Below are positions 1-8,989 of a stretch of 26,935 bases of DNA, piece after piece. Below the pieces are notes generated by a model. The model was not told where the DNA came from. It did not search any database and was given only the letters and a program-made list of their open reading frames with translations. Source of the stretch: JAQIBY01 sp046546095 (lineage in GTDB: Bacteria > Bacteroidota > Bacteroidia > Bacteroidales > ML635J-15); assembly GCA_046546095.1 (NCBI GenBank), contig JBKGYK010000045.1, positions 1 through 26,935 of the forward strand, given 5' to 3'. The first letter of the stretch is position 1. Each line of letters starts with the position of its first letter. The translations under genes were made by a program, and so were the position numbers.

Positions 1-3000
1 ATTCCACGCCGTTGGAAGGGCTGGATATCCAGTTACCATCCACGCCACTGCCCGGATTTTCAGCCCTGAGGTTGTCAAATATTTTACCGCATACAGCGGT
101 ATCTTCCATATCCATTGCGAGTTCAGCGGTTGGTTTTCTCCAGAAAGTAACTTCAACGGTATCCACGCTTGTACATTCCTCATTGGCTTCCTGCCAGACA
201 TATTCAATGGTTCCATATCCTGCATTATAGGTAATGCAGGTTGTAGGGTCGTTGGTGTCTTCGTAAGATGTACCGGCTTCCGATGACGACCAGCTTCCGT
301 CAAAACCTGCACTAACAGCTTCGAGACAGGCTGTTTTTCCACAGACGTCAAAGTCTTCCCCTGCAGAAATGACAGGTTTTTCTTTAAATTCTATCCATAC
401 CGTATCCCTGTCATTACATTGGCTTCTGTAGTCATTGTTTTCGCGCCAGACAAAACCATATATGCCGGGAGAGTTGACATTAACTGTTGTTGCGGCATCT
501 TCGTTATTATTGAAGTTTGCTGTGGAGGGATTATCATCCAATGCGTTCCATTTTCCGTCGGGAGTGTAATTTGCAGTTTCAGACAGGCTGTAGAATGCTT
601 CGAGCGGGTATTCCAGTCCGCAGACTGAATTATTATCACCTGCATTTGCAGTGGGGTTTTTATAGAAAGCTACGGTTATTGTATCCAGATCAGAACACCC
701 ACCGCTGGACATCCGCCATATGAAATCGATTTCAACATGGGCAGAGTCTCCGAAAGCACCAGGAGAAATATTTGCTGTTGCATCGGGATTATATCTTGAG
801 GGTGACCAGGTGATAACTGCGTTAGGAGCAGACCAGCTTCCATTTGCCCAGCCATAATTGGTTGTGTCAGCATCAAAAGTATATTGTGAGCCGCAGGTTT
901 CGTCAAAGTCTGTTTCTCCAACACTCGCAAAAGGTTCTTCAGCAAATGTAACAGTAAGTGTCGTGTTGTTTGAACAGGTGACCCCGCCCTGGCTGTTTTC
1001 TTCATCCCATACAAAATCAACGGTACGATAGTTACCAGAGTAACTTCCGATCGTTACTTCTGTTACAGGTGAGGTGTTGCCATCTGCGTAAGTGGGATAA
1101 ATTTGTGTGCCGTCTTCATATGCACTCCAGATGCCTTCACCTATTACATTGTCTACCTCAAGTGTACTTGTGATCCCGCAAACTGTATCGTTATTGTTGA
1201 TGGCAGAAGGTTGAGGTTCTTCAATAAAAGTAACTGCTACATTATCACTGCCTTCACAGCCGCTGATGGTTTCTGTCCAGGTAAGGATGTGTGTCCCGTA
1301 GGTGTCGCCGGTCAGGTTGGCTGTTGCTGTGGGAGAACTTTCCGGGATAAAGGTTATGCCTGCGCCGCTGCTCCATTCTCCGTTGGAGCCGGTTAAGCTC
1401 AGTGATGCATTCAAATCCAACTGGTCACCACAAACGGTTGTGTCATTTCCTGCAAAAGGACTTGGAGTCTGGGCAAAAAACACATTGATGTCATCAGATG
1501 CTGTACATCCGTTATTATCAACATCCCACGTAAAAGTAGCGTTGCCGTAATCACCTACCAATGCAGTCATTTCATGATCATTAACTGTGGTGCCTTGTCC
1601 TGCGGAAAAAGAAACATCAGCAGACCATGTGCCGGTGCCTGAAGTGGGTTGAGCAGCAACCAGATCAACAGACAATCCACAAGTGCTGATATTGCTTTCG
1701 GGGATGTTTGCTGTCGGATTCTCATACCATTTCACAGGTGTGCCTGAAGATTGACTGTAACAGGGGTCATCAGTGGGATCACTGACTACCTGTCCTGTTG
1801 TTCCTTCTTCATTACCGGCAATAGCGGAGATATAATAAGTTTCACCATAATCCATAGCACCATCAATGAAGCAGAAGTTCGTGGTAAATCCACGGGATAT
1901 AATAGAAGTGCCTGTGGCCGGATATTCACTGCCATCGTGCAATATATACTCAAAAACATCATTGGAATCCAGGTTTTCATTGCCATTGTGCGCAACAAGT
2001 CCGTCGGTGCATTCACCTTCACACAAACTAACTTGTTCCATGCTGGCCATGGTTCCGGCGTATGTACTACAGCCACAATCGGTATATCCCTCAAGGATTA
2101 TTTCGCTACAGCCATTCATGTCTGTCACAGTAAGGTTGTAGTTGCCGGGTGAAGCAAACTGCTGTGAATATGTTCCTGTGTAGGTTGTAAAGCCTGAACC
2201 ATCGTTCACCTGATACTCTGTTGGATTTCCGTTTTGGTTTTCTACCTCAAAGGAAACAGTAAAGTTTTCATCAGCACCGTCACAAACGTTATCAGAGAAG
2301 TTTTCCACGGTAATAATTTCATAAACCACAATGTCTATTTGATCACTGTCCGGGCAGGCACCGGTAATTTCATAATAAATTGTATGTGTACCCGGGCCGG
2401 CAGTTTCAGGATCGAAAACGCCGTCTTCGAGTGCATCTTCCGGTGTACCTGTTCCAACTGAAAAGGTTCCGCCCGGATCAGCTACTTCAATTGTAACCGG
2501 TGTGTCATCGTAGCACATGGGTGCCACGGGAGTGATGGTTGCATCGGAAGGTGTGGTGATAAATTCTTCGCTTACCGTTTGTTCGCATGTTGGACTTCCG
2601 GAAACATCAATGGTTTCGGTTGCATGCAGGTAGAAATTTGCACTTTCATCGGGGTAATCAGATGTTCCCGGGGTTATGGTTGGGTTGAGTTCTGTTGATG
2701 TGAAAGTTGACCCGTCGGAGGTCCAGTTATAGGATGTCAATGAAGATGTTACGGTATAAGCACCGGGAGGATTCTCCGGGGGAACAACAAAATACGATGC
2801 TGTTGCAGCACTGCAGGAAGCATCCGATATTTCTGATGAGGGGAGTCCTGATATATCACCGGAGTCATAGGTAAAGGTAGTTGTACCGCATTCAGTTTCC
2901 CCGGTAAAGCTTATCAGTGCCCTGTTGAGGGTACCGTAATCATATTCTTCACAGTCGTAAACCTGAACATTCCAGCCGTCGTCGCCGGCCATATGTCCGT

Positions 3001-3901
3001 ATATGGCATCCCAGGGGCCTGCTGATGCAAATGTACCGCTGAGCGGTGTTGGCATGTCGCAGACACAGGGTGTTAAGGAAGGTGTACCGGCATCCAGGGT
3101 GGATGAAAAGCAAAAGTTGTTAACATCGTTACCGCTTTGACAATTCTGATTTTCATCACCGTCATCGGTGCAGCCCAAAACAGAAAACGGAATACCTGTC
3201 CAGCTGCCATATTCTGCGGCGGGACCCCAGTCAGATACCGGTGGAAGGAGTTCCACAACTTCGTGACTTCCATCGTCATTTGGTGGATAGGCTGGTTCGT
3301 CAAGTTCGTGCCCGGGTGCTTTCAGATAAAAGCCCAGGTCTGAAACATAAACATGGTCTGCCCAGAAGCAAACGGTGATTTGCGTATTTTCATCAACTTC
3401 GAAATTCAGACCCGGGGGATCCACAATTTCGAATTCAGTATCCATGGCATCTACCTGTCCGTTGAGGGTGAATTCTTCACAACTCGGTTCAATGGGATCC
3501 ATATCAACAAAGGTCTGGTTTACCCATACCCACGCACGGTAACAGGTAATTACACCACCGCAATCTACCTGTGCCATGTATCCGCCAGAAGTAAGGCCGG
3601 TTGCAGTGGTCCCGCTTTGTTCTATTTCCTGGTAGCTTACGCCATCAAATCTATACCAGTCAACATTGCAGCCACTGGCATTTTCTACCTCCAATTCACC
3701 AACATCATCTGCTGATTGGTCGGCACAAAATATGTAAACATTATCATTTTCTTCACCGCTGTTAATATAGTCTGAGCTGTAATCAGTAGAGAACTGTTCA
3801 GAAGCAGTCGGGGCGGTAATCTGGGCAATACCTGCATGTGAAAAAGCGAGCAAGGCAATTGCGGCAAACAGACTTTTGGGTATTTTGTAAAATTTGAACA
3901 T
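1..3901 (-). CDS. Giant secreted multidomain repeat protein (partial, C-terminus outside window)
   Basis: An uninterrupted minus-strand frame runs from the ATG at 3901-3899 to the window edge, about 1300 codons with no stop. The N-terminus is a classical signal peptide (MFKFYKIPKSLFAAIALLAF, then SHAGIAQ; cleavage near residue 26). Residues about 150-335 resemble a proprotein-convertase P-type beta domain (VYVSDLGFYLKAPG early, NVQVYDC and LNRALISF late); this assignment is tentative. Residues about 630-735 form a module common in Bacteroidota surface proteins (FEYILHDG, YGETYYISAIAGN). From base 1717 to the window edge come seven immunoglobulin/PKD-like repeats of 81-94 residues. Each opens with a Pro (NPTA, EKPV), then a TCG/VCG cysteine, then a G-x-W, and closes with a second Cys before a V-x-F strand. 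Such proteins are usually exported by the type IX system and act as adhesins or in gliding, but the sorting domain that would prove this lies outside the window. Only 10 bases separate it from the upstream small exported protein. Confidence 0.88.
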   Translation of the reverse strand, partial: MFKFYKIPKSLFAAIALLAFSHAGIAQITAPTASEQFSTDYSSDYINSGEENDNVYIFCADQSADDVGELEVENASGCNVDWYRFDGVSYQEIEQSGTTATGLTSGGYMAQVDCGGVITCYRAWVWVNQTFVDMDPIEPSCEEFTLNGQVDAMDTEFEIVDPPGLNFEVDENTQITVCFWADHVYVSDLGFYLKAPGHELDEPAYPPNDDGSHEVVELLPPVSDWGPAAEYGSWTGIPFSVLGCTDDGDENQNCQSGNDVNNFCFSSTLDAGTPSLTPCVCDMPTPLSGTFASAGPWDAIYGHMAGDDGWNVQVYDCEEYDYGTLNRALISFTGETECGTTTFTYDSGDISGLPSSEISDASCSAATASYFVVPPENPPGAYTVTSSLTSYNWTSDGSTFTSTELNPTITPGTSDYPDESANFYLHATETIDVSGSPTCEQTVSEEFITTPSDATITPVAPMCYDDTPVTIEVADPGGTFSVGTGTPEDALEDGVFDPETAGPGTHTIYYEITGACPDSDQIDIVVYEIITVENFSDNVCDGADENFTVSFEVENQNGNPTEYQVNDGSGFTTYTGTYSQQFASPGNYNLTVTDMNGCSEIILEGYTDCGCSTYAGTMASMEQVSLCEGECTDGLVAHNGNENLDSNDVFEYILHDGSEYPATGTSIISRGFTTNFCFIDGAMDYGETYYISAIAGNEEGTTGQVVSDPTDDPCYSQSSGTPVKWYENPTANIPESNISTCGLSVDLVAAQPTSGTGTWSADVSFSAGQGTTVNDHEMTALVGDYGNATFTWDVDNNGCTASDDINVFFAQTPSPFAGNDTTVCGDQLDLNASLSLTGSNGEWSSGAGITFIPESSPTATANLTGDTYGTHILTWTETISGCEGSDNVAVTFIEEPQPSAINNNDTVCGITSTLEVDNVIGEGIWSAYEDGTQIYPTYADGNTSPVTEVTIGSYSGNYRTVDFVWDEENSQGGVTCSNNTTLTVTFAEEPFASVGETDFDETCGSQYTFDADTTNYGWANGSWSAPNAVITWSPSRYNPDATANISPGAFGDSAHVEIDFIWRMSSGGCSDLDTITVAFYKNPTANAGDNNSVCGLEYPLEAFYSLSETANYTPDGKWNALDDNPSTANFNNNEDAATTVNVNSPGIYGFVWRENNDYRSQCNDRDTVWIEFKEKPVISAGEDFDVCGKTACLEAVSAGFDGSWSSSEAGTSYEDTNDPTTCITYNAGYGTIEYVWQEANEECTSVDTVEVTFWRKPTAELAMDMEDTAVCGKIFDNLRAENPGSGVDGNWISSPSNGVE
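131..1717 (-). repeat. Seven tandem ~81-94-residue Cys-containing Ig/PKD-like protein repeats
   Basis: Within the giant secreted protein, the conserved Pro codon that opens each unit lies at 1715-1717, 1463-1465, 1214-1216, 932-934, 653-655, 374-376 and 131-133. That gives unit lengths of 84, 83, 94, 93, 93 and 81 codons; the seventh unit is cut by the window start. The first Cys of each unit (T/V-C-G) lies at 1679-1681, 1430-1432, 1178-1180, 893-895, 620-622, 341-343 and 89-91. The repeats are clear in protein but diverged in DNA, so they are old rather than recently amplified. Confidence 0.8.
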
Positions 3902-3911
3902 AAGCAGAGAA

Positions 3912-4340
3912 TTAGGATTTCAATCTATCAATAAATTCATTAATGGTGAGTTTTTCTTCATCGAGCATAATGTAATCTACCGGTATATTTTGCAATACCT
4001 GTTTGAAAACATCATGATAATTGTCTTTTGGCAATTTGATGTAACATCTGCGCTGGTTGCTTTTTTCCTCAGAGCTGCTGGCAATGCCGAATTTTATAAC
4101 ATCGTCGATGGCATTGATTCTTAGATGCAAGTATTTGGAGCTTTGCCCGTCAGGAAAATTGTGCAGATAAAACTTCTCAATCATCATCAAGTCATTTTTT
4201 TCAGTAAACAGGTCGGATGTTTTTTCAAATTTAAGAAATAAACCTTCAGAAATTTCTTCCTGAGCGCTGACCGAATGTGTTAGAAAGACAGTTGCCATAA
4301 TGGCAAGAGCCAGTGTTAACAGTTTTTTCTTCATTGTCAT
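3912..4340 (-). CDS. Small exported protein of unknown function
   Basis: A 142-residue protein with a clear signal peptide (MTMKKKLLTLALAIMATV, cleavage after VSA). The mature part is about 115 residues, charged and mixed in character, with FLKFEKTSDLF and a C-terminal IPVDYIMLDEEKLTINEF. I do not recognise a family. The second Met (4334) is an equally good start, and the 595-residue protein encoded at 16681-18468 has the same double start (MTMKK). Its stop is 10 bases before the start of the giant secreted protein, so the two are probably co-transcribed. It may be an accessory or regulatory partner of that protein; this is inference from position only. Confidence 0.72.
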   Translation of the reverse strand: MTMKKKLLTLALAIMATVFLTHSVSAQEEISEGLFLKFEKTSDLFTEKNDLMMIEKFYLHNFPDGQSSKYLHLRINAIDDVIKFGIASSSEEKSNQRRCYIKLPKDNYHDVFKQVLQNIPVDYIMLDEEKLTINEFIDRLKS

Positions 4341-4372
4341 GTCTTGTGTTTTTTAATAAAAATACCTTACTA

Positions 4373-4404
4373 CAATAATACAACTAATTTACGATTTACT
4401 CAAA
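4373..4404 (-). promoter_or_regulatory. Candidate Bacteroidota promoter for the small exported protein and giant secreted protein
   Basis: Read on the minus strand, TTTG (4404-4401) is followed after 20 bases by TATTATTG (4380-4373). The Bacteroidota sigma-ABfr consensus is TTTG, 19-21 bases, TAnnTTTG; the downstream box matches 7 of 8 positions. It lies about 33 bases before the first ATG. Confidence 0.42.
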
Positions 4405-4518
4405 ACAAAATTACATGCTTTTCCAATAAGACAGACGCTAAACATGAGAAAATCGTTGCCAGTAAAATGCTTTATTGTTCAGAAAGTGCTGTTGTATCTG
4501 ATGCTTAGCTGTTTATAT

Positions 4519-4535
4519 AGGCAGGGCTCGTGCCT
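4519..4535. other. Small inverted repeat upstream of the helicase gene
   Basis: AGGCA (4519-4523) and TGCCT (4531-4535) can form a 5-bp hairpin with a 7-base loop. TGCC (4531-4534) could instead pair with a GGCA at about 4544-4547. It sits 43 bases before the helicase start in a 238-base divergent intergenic region. I see no clear consensus promoter for the helicase there. A role in its leader is possible but weakly supported. Confidence 0.2.
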
Positions 4536-4578
4536 CGCATAATGGCATTTTAGAAAGTGGATTTTTTTTTAAAAGACC

Positions 4579-6969
4579 ATGAAAAGAAATAACTTTGTTG
4601 CGATGAAAGACAAAATAAAAAACGACCTCAATCCTGTTCAGCAAAAAGCGGTTTTGTCAACCGAAGGCCCGTCGCTGGTAATTGCCGGAGCAGGATCCGG
4701 AAAAACACGCGTACTTACATACCGTATTGCATATCTTATTCATAAGAAAGTAAAACCTTATCAGATACTGGCACTGACATTTACCAACAAAGCTGCCAGG
4801 GAAATGAAAGAGCGTATACAGGAAATGGTCGGAGAAAGCAATGCCGCAAGTATCTGGATGGGTACATTTCATTCCATCTTTGCCAGAATCCTCAGGAAAG
4901 AGGCTCCCCGGCTGGGTTTCACCCAACAGTACACAATTTTTGACCAGACAGACAGCCGCAACCTGATAAAGAAAATCATTACGGATATGAAGCTTGACGT
5001 TAAGCAGTATCCGCCAAAGGAAGTTCAAAACAGAATTTCTTCAGCAAAAAACAACCTGATGACTTTTCAGGCATATAAAAAAAATACCGCCTTGATTGCA
5101 GAAGACCGTAAAAGTCAGCGAGGTGAATTTGTTAATATCTATGAACGATATGCCAAAAGTTGCAGGAAAAACAATGTCATGGATTTTGATGATTTGCTTT
5201 TGTTCACCAATATATTGTTTAAAAAACATCCGGATGTTCTGGCTGCTTACCAGGATAAATTCAGGTATATACTTGTGGATGAGTATCAGGACACAAATTA
5301 TGCACAGTATCTGATTCTGAAAAATCTGGCAAGAGCCAGGAAAAACCTTTGTGTAGTGGGTGATGATTCTCAGAGTATTTACGCCTTCAGGGGAGCAAAA
5401 ATTGAAAATATTTTCAATTTCAAAAAAGATTATCTGGAATATACAGAAGTAAAACTTGAGCAGAATTACCGCTCAACACAATCAATTGTAGAGGCTGCAA
5501 ATTCACTGATTGCCAAAAATCAGAATAGACTGGATAAAAAAATCTTCTCGAAAAACCAGGAAGGCATATTAATAAATGTGTTTGGTGCTGCCACGGATAC
5601 TGAAGAGGCTTTTTATATTACCGATGACATCAAAAAAACCCAGGAAGAAACAAAGAAAAAATTTGATGAGTTTGCCATACTCTACAGAACAAATGCACAG
5701 TCGAGACAACTCGAAGAAGCACTCAGGAAAAAAGATGTGCCTTACATGATTTATGCCGGCCTGTCATTTTATCAAAGAAAAGAAATCAAAGATATCATTG
5801 CTTATTTTCGTTTAATTGTCAACCCAAAGGATGATGAAGCTCTAAAGAGAATCATCAACTATCCTTCCCGGAAAATCGGTAAAACAAGTGTTGACCGCAT
5901 TGAGCAGAAAGCCGAAGCCCTGGGGGAGAATATGTGGGACATTATCCGGAATATTCAGCAGAGTGATATTCCACTGAATGCTCCGACAAAACAGCGAATA
6001 GCTAAGTTTGCTGCCCTGATTCATGATTTGCAAAAGGATGCTGATGAGCTGGATGCTTTTAGCATGGGAGATAAAATTATCAAAACCACCGGGATACTGG
6101 CAGAGCTCAAAGCGGACAAATCACCGGAAGGGATCAGCAGGATAGAAAATGTTGATGAACTGCTCAGCGGGATTCAGGATTATATCGATCAGCAGAAACA
6201 TGATAATCCCAATGCATTTATCAGGTTAACAGAATATCTTGAGAATGTTTCTTTACTGACAACCCAGGACACAGCACCTGATGATAATGAACCCAGGGTA
6301 AACCTGATGACAATTCATGCCGCCAAAGGCCTGGAATTTGATGTGGTGTACATAGCCGGTGCAGAAGAAGATCTTTTTCCCGGAAAAATGTCGACTTTCA
6401 GCCGGCATGACCTGGAAGAAGAAAGACGCTTGTTTTATGTGGCAATGACCAGGGCACGTGAAAAACTTGTCATTACCCACGCCAACTCCCGGTATCGCTT
6501 CGGATCACTTAGCATCAATGAGCCAAGCCGGTTTATTAAGGATATTGATCCCAGATTTCTGACACTGGAAGGCAGCCTGGAAGATACAGGAAGCGATCCT
6601 TTTGATACCATGTTTGATGATGAACCCGGTCTTTCACAACCCGCGGCCTCCTATCCGCCAAAAGGCAAATCAGCGAAATATCCCTCACGTGAAACAAAAA
6701 AAGTAAAGTCCGAACAAAAACATAATGTTGGTCTGACTGTCAATCCCAAAAAATTTAAAAAATTGACAGCAGAAAAAACAAATTCATCCGAACTCTCCGG
6801 TGTATCCAATATTGTAGAAGGCCAAAGGGTTTCACATGAAAGATTTGGCCTCGGTATTGTAAGATCAATAGAGGGTGCCGGTGCAGACCAGAAAGCAATC
6901 GTGGATTTTGATAAGCATGGTGAAAAGAAATTGCTGCTTAAATTTGCCCGGCTTAAAATCCTATCCTAA
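4579..6969 (+). CDS. pcrA: PcrA/UvrD-type superfamily 1A DNA helicase
   Basis: A 796-residue ATP-dependent 3'-5' DNA helicase of the UvrD/PcrA family, which acts in nucleotide excision repair and in removing proteins from DNA. All SF1A motifs are visible: Q motif LNPVQQKAV (17-25), Walker A AGAGSGKT (36-43), motif Ia LTFTNKAA, Walker B LVDEYQDTN (232-240), motif III VVGDDSQSIYAFRGA (259-273), motif IV LEQNYRST (293-300), motif V MTIHAAKGLEFD (from about 577) and motif VI EERRLFYVAMTRARE (from about 614). The last 50 residues (VEGQRVSHERFGLGIV to the end) are the Tudor-like C-terminal domain of PcrA that contacts RNA polymerase in known members, preceded by a charged Lys/Ser-rich linker. Length is normal for the family. 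Met9 (4603) is an alternative start. Confidence 0.95.
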   Translation: MKRNNFVAMKDKIKNDLNPVQQKAVLSTEGPSLVIAGAGSGKTRVLTYRIAYLIHKKVKPYQILALTFTNKAAREMKERIQEMVGESNAASIWMGTFHSIFARILRKEAPRLGFTQQYTIFDQTDSRNLIKKIITDMKLDVKQYPPKEVQNRISSAKNNLMTFQAYKKNTALIAEDRKSQRGEFVNIYERYAKSCRKNNVMDFDDLLLFTNILFKKHPDVLAAYQDKFRYILVDEYQDTNYAQYLILKNLARARKNLCVVGDDSQSIYAFRGAKIENIFNFKKDYLEYTEVKLEQNYRSTQSIVEAANSLIAKNQNRLDKKIFSKNQEGILINVFGAATDTEEAFYITDDIKKTQEETKKKFDEFAILYRTNAQSRQLEEALRKKDVPYMIYAGLSFYQRKEIKDIIAYFRLIVNPKDDEALKRIINYPSRKIGKTSVDRIEQKAEALGENMWDIIRNIQQSDIPLNAPTKQRIAKFAALIHDLQKDADELDAFSMGDKIIKTTGILAELKADKSPEGISRIENVDELLSGIQDYIDQQKHDNPNAFIRLTEYLENVSLLTTQDTAPDDNEPRVNLMTIHAAKGLEFDVVYIAGAEEDLFPGKMSTFSRHDLEEERRLFYVAMTRAREKLVITHANSRYRFGSLSINEPSRFIKDIDPRFLTLEGSLEDTGSDPFDTMFDDEPGLSQPAASYPPKGKSAKYPSRETKKVKSEQKHNVGLTVNPKKFKKLTAEKTNSSELSGVSNIVEGQRVSHERFGLGIVRSIEGAGADQKAIVDFDKHGEKKLLLKFARLKILS

Positions 6970-6990
6970 AACGAAATACAGAAACTAAAC

Positions 6991-7021
6991 TTTGGCGGCA
7001 AAAATAAAAGCATTACCTTTG
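6991..7021 (+). promoter_or_regulatory. Consensus Bacteroidota promoter for the DUF4290-murA-tlpA unit
   Basis: TTTG (6991-6994), then 19 bases, then TACCTTTG (7014-7021). This fits the Bacteroidota primary sigma consensus (TTTG, N19, TAnnTTTG) exactly. The expected transcription start near 7027-7030 leaves a leader of about 10 bases before the ATG at 7038, which fits the short leaders and weak Shine-Dalgarno use of this phylum. Confidence 0.75.
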
Positions 7022-7037
7022 TAAAAACGAAAAATAC

Positions 7038-7670
7038 ATGGATTATAACACACAACGCCCATCATTAGTACTGCCTGAATATGGCAGACACATACACAAA
7101 ATGGTAGATTACCTCAAAACAATACATGATCGTGATCTCAGAAATACCATGGCCCATTCATTGATTGATATTATGGGCAATATGAATCCCCATCTTCGGG
7201 ATGTCCCGGATTTCAAGCACAAATTGTGGGATCATCTTGCCATCATGTCAGATTTTGATCTGGATATTGACTGGCCATATCCCCTGCCAGACAGAAAAGA
7301 ACTGGATTCACCTCCGGAGAAAGTACCATATTCTGATCCCAATTTCAGGTTCAAACATTACGGCAAAAACCTTCAGGAAATGCTGGCAAAGGTCAATGAA
7401 TTTGATGAAGAAACCCGTGAGATGCTGATTGAGCAATTAGCCAATCATATGAAGAAATCTTATGTCAGTTACAAGAAAGAAAGCGTCAATGATGATGCGA
7501 TCTTCGATGATATAAGAAAAATCTCCAAAGGAGATGTGGACATTCCTGAGGAAATTAAACTCACAGATGTAAAACAACCCAAACCCAAGAGCAATAAGCC
7601 ATACAACAAAAGCAAAAACAAAAGCAATTTCAAGAAAAAGCGCAATTTCAAAAAAAATCATAGAAATTAA
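7038..7670 (+). CDS. DUF4290 family protein
   Basis: A 210-residue cytoplasmic protein that I recognise as the Bacteroidota-specific DUF4290 family by its N-terminus (MDYNTQRPSLVLPEYGRHIH), LRDVPDFKHKLWDHL and YPLPDRKEL. It has no signal peptide. The last 45 residues are a Lys/Asn-rich basic tail (many KSN and KK pairs), suggesting contact with nucleic acid or another acidic partner. Its TAA stop shares one base with the murA ATG, so the two are translationally coupled. This gene commonly sits directly before murA in the phylum. Its function is unknown; the coupling suggests a link to cell-wall synthesis, which is inference. Confidence 0.88.
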   Translation: MDYNTQRPSLVLPEYGRHIHKMVDYLKTIHDRDLRNTMAHSLIDIMGNMNPHLRDVPDFKHKLWDHLAIMSDFDLDIDWPYPLPDRKELDSPPEKVPYSDPNFRFKHYGKNLQEMLAKVNEFDEETREMLIEQLANHMKKSYVSYKKESVNDDAIFDDIRKISKGDVDIPEEIKLTDVKQPKPKSNKPYNKSKNKSNFKKKRNFKKNHRN

Positions 7671-8977
7671 TGGGTACTTTTCTTGTTGAAGGAGGAGCAA
7701 GGCTTTCTGGTGAAATTACACCACAGGGAGCAAAAAATGAAGCATTACAGGTTGTTTGTGCCTGCCTGCTGTCAGAAGAGGAGGTGATTATCAGCAATCT
7801 GCCCGATATCCGGGATGTGAATCTGCTGATAGATATTCTGGAGTTTATCGGTGTAAAGATCCGAAAGATCGACGATAAAACCCGTGGGTTCAATGCCGCC
7901 AGGATTGATCTGGACAAGCTGGAGACCGAAGAATTTGCCAACCGAAGCCGCCTCTTGCGTGGATCAATTATGCTGGTCGGTCCCTTGCTTGCTCGTTTTC
8001 ATAAGGCATTTATTCCCATGCCCGGAGGCGATAAGATCGGACGTCGCCGTCTGGATACGCATTTCCTGGGATTCCGTAAACTTGGCGCAGAGCTGGAATA
8101 CGATTTTAAAAACAATTATTATTATCTCGAAGCCGACAAGCTTCGGGGTATGTACATGCACCTTGATGAAGCATCTGTTACCGGCACGGCCAATATCATC
8201 ATGGCTGCCGTAATGGCAGAAGGAAAAACCAGCATCTATAATGCTGCCTGTGAACCGTATATTCAACAATTGTGTAAGTTGCTGAATGCCATGGGGGCAA
8301 AAATTTCAGGGGTGGGATCCAACCTTTTGCACATTCAGGGTGTTGAATCCCTTGGCGGTGCTACGCATCGTATTTTGCCTGATATGATTGAAATCGGAAG
8401 TTTTATTGGTCTGGCAGCCATGACCGGCTCCGATATCACCATAAAAAATGTATCCTATGATGATCTGGGAATAATTCCTGATACCTTCGGCAGGCTGGGA
8501 ATTGCTTTGGAAAGAATCAATGATGATATACATATTCCGGCACAGGATTATTATGAAATAGAAACCTTCATTGATGGTTCTATTATGACAATTGCTGATG
8601 CTGTATGGCCCGGACTTACTCCCGACCTGTTGAGTGTTTTCCTAGTAGTGGCCACACAGGCCAAAGGCAGTGTACTCATTCATCAAAAGATGTTTGAAAG
8701 TCGTTTGTTCTTTGTGGATAAACTGATTTATATGGGAGCGCAGATTATCCTTTGTGATCCTCACAGAGCAACCGTGATCGGCCTCAACAATCAGGTTAAA
8801 CTCAGGGGAACCGTAATGAGCTCACCTGATATCAGAGCTGGTGTGGCATTGCTTATTGCAGCCCTGTCAGCTGACGGAAGATCAGAAATTCACAATATTG
8901 AGCAGATTGACAGGGGCTACGAGAAAATCGATGAAAGACTCAAAGCCCTGGGAGCCAATATTACACGAGTTGACTAA
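7670..8977 (+). CDS. murA: UDP-N-acetylglucosamine 1-carboxyvinyltransferase (MurA)
   Basis: A 435-residue enzyme of the first committed step of peptidoglycan synthesis: it transfers enolpyruvate from phosphoenolpyruvate to UDP-GlcNAc in the cytoplasm. The substrate-binding K22-N23 pair is in QGAKNEAL (19-26). The active-site loop reads MPGGDKIGRRRLDTH, so the position of the usual catalytic Cys (Cys115 in E. coli) is Asp121. The late motifs FIDGSIMTIAD and WPGLTPDLLS are intact and length is normal. Cys-to-Asp MurA proteins are active but are not alkylated by fosfomycin, so this protein is predicted to be insensitive; I recall Asp as usual in Bacteroidota. It overlaps the DUF4290 gene by one base and is followed 12 bases later by a thioredoxin gene. 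Confidence 0.97.
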   Translation: MGTFLVEGGARLSGEITPQGAKNEALQVVCACLLSEEEVIISNLPDIRDVNLLIDILEFIGVKIRKIDDKTRGFNAARIDLDKLETEEFANRSRLLRGSIMLVGPLLARFHKAFIPMPGGDKIGRRRLDTHFLGFRKLGAELEYDFKNNYYYLEADKLRGMYMHLDEASVTGTANIIMAAVMAEGKTSIYNAACEPYIQQLCKLLNAMGAKISGVGSNLLHIQGVESLGGATHRILPDMIEIGSFIGLAAMTGSDITIKNVSYDDLGIIPDTFGRLGIALERINDDIHIPAQDYYEIETFIDGSIMTIADAVWPGLTPDLLSVFLVVATQAKGSVLIHQKMFESRLFFVDKLIYMGAQIILCDPHRATVIGLNNQVKLRGTVMSSPDIRAGVALLIAALSADGRSEIHNIEQIDRGYEKIDERLKALGANITRVD

Positions 8978-8989
8978 ATATTTTGTACT

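Noticed and set aside
12..3867. Many 60-133-codon open frames on both strands, such as 1751-2152 plus and 676-1020 minus
   Set aside because: They lie inside the long continuous minus-strand frame of the giant secreted protein and show no family motifs of their own.
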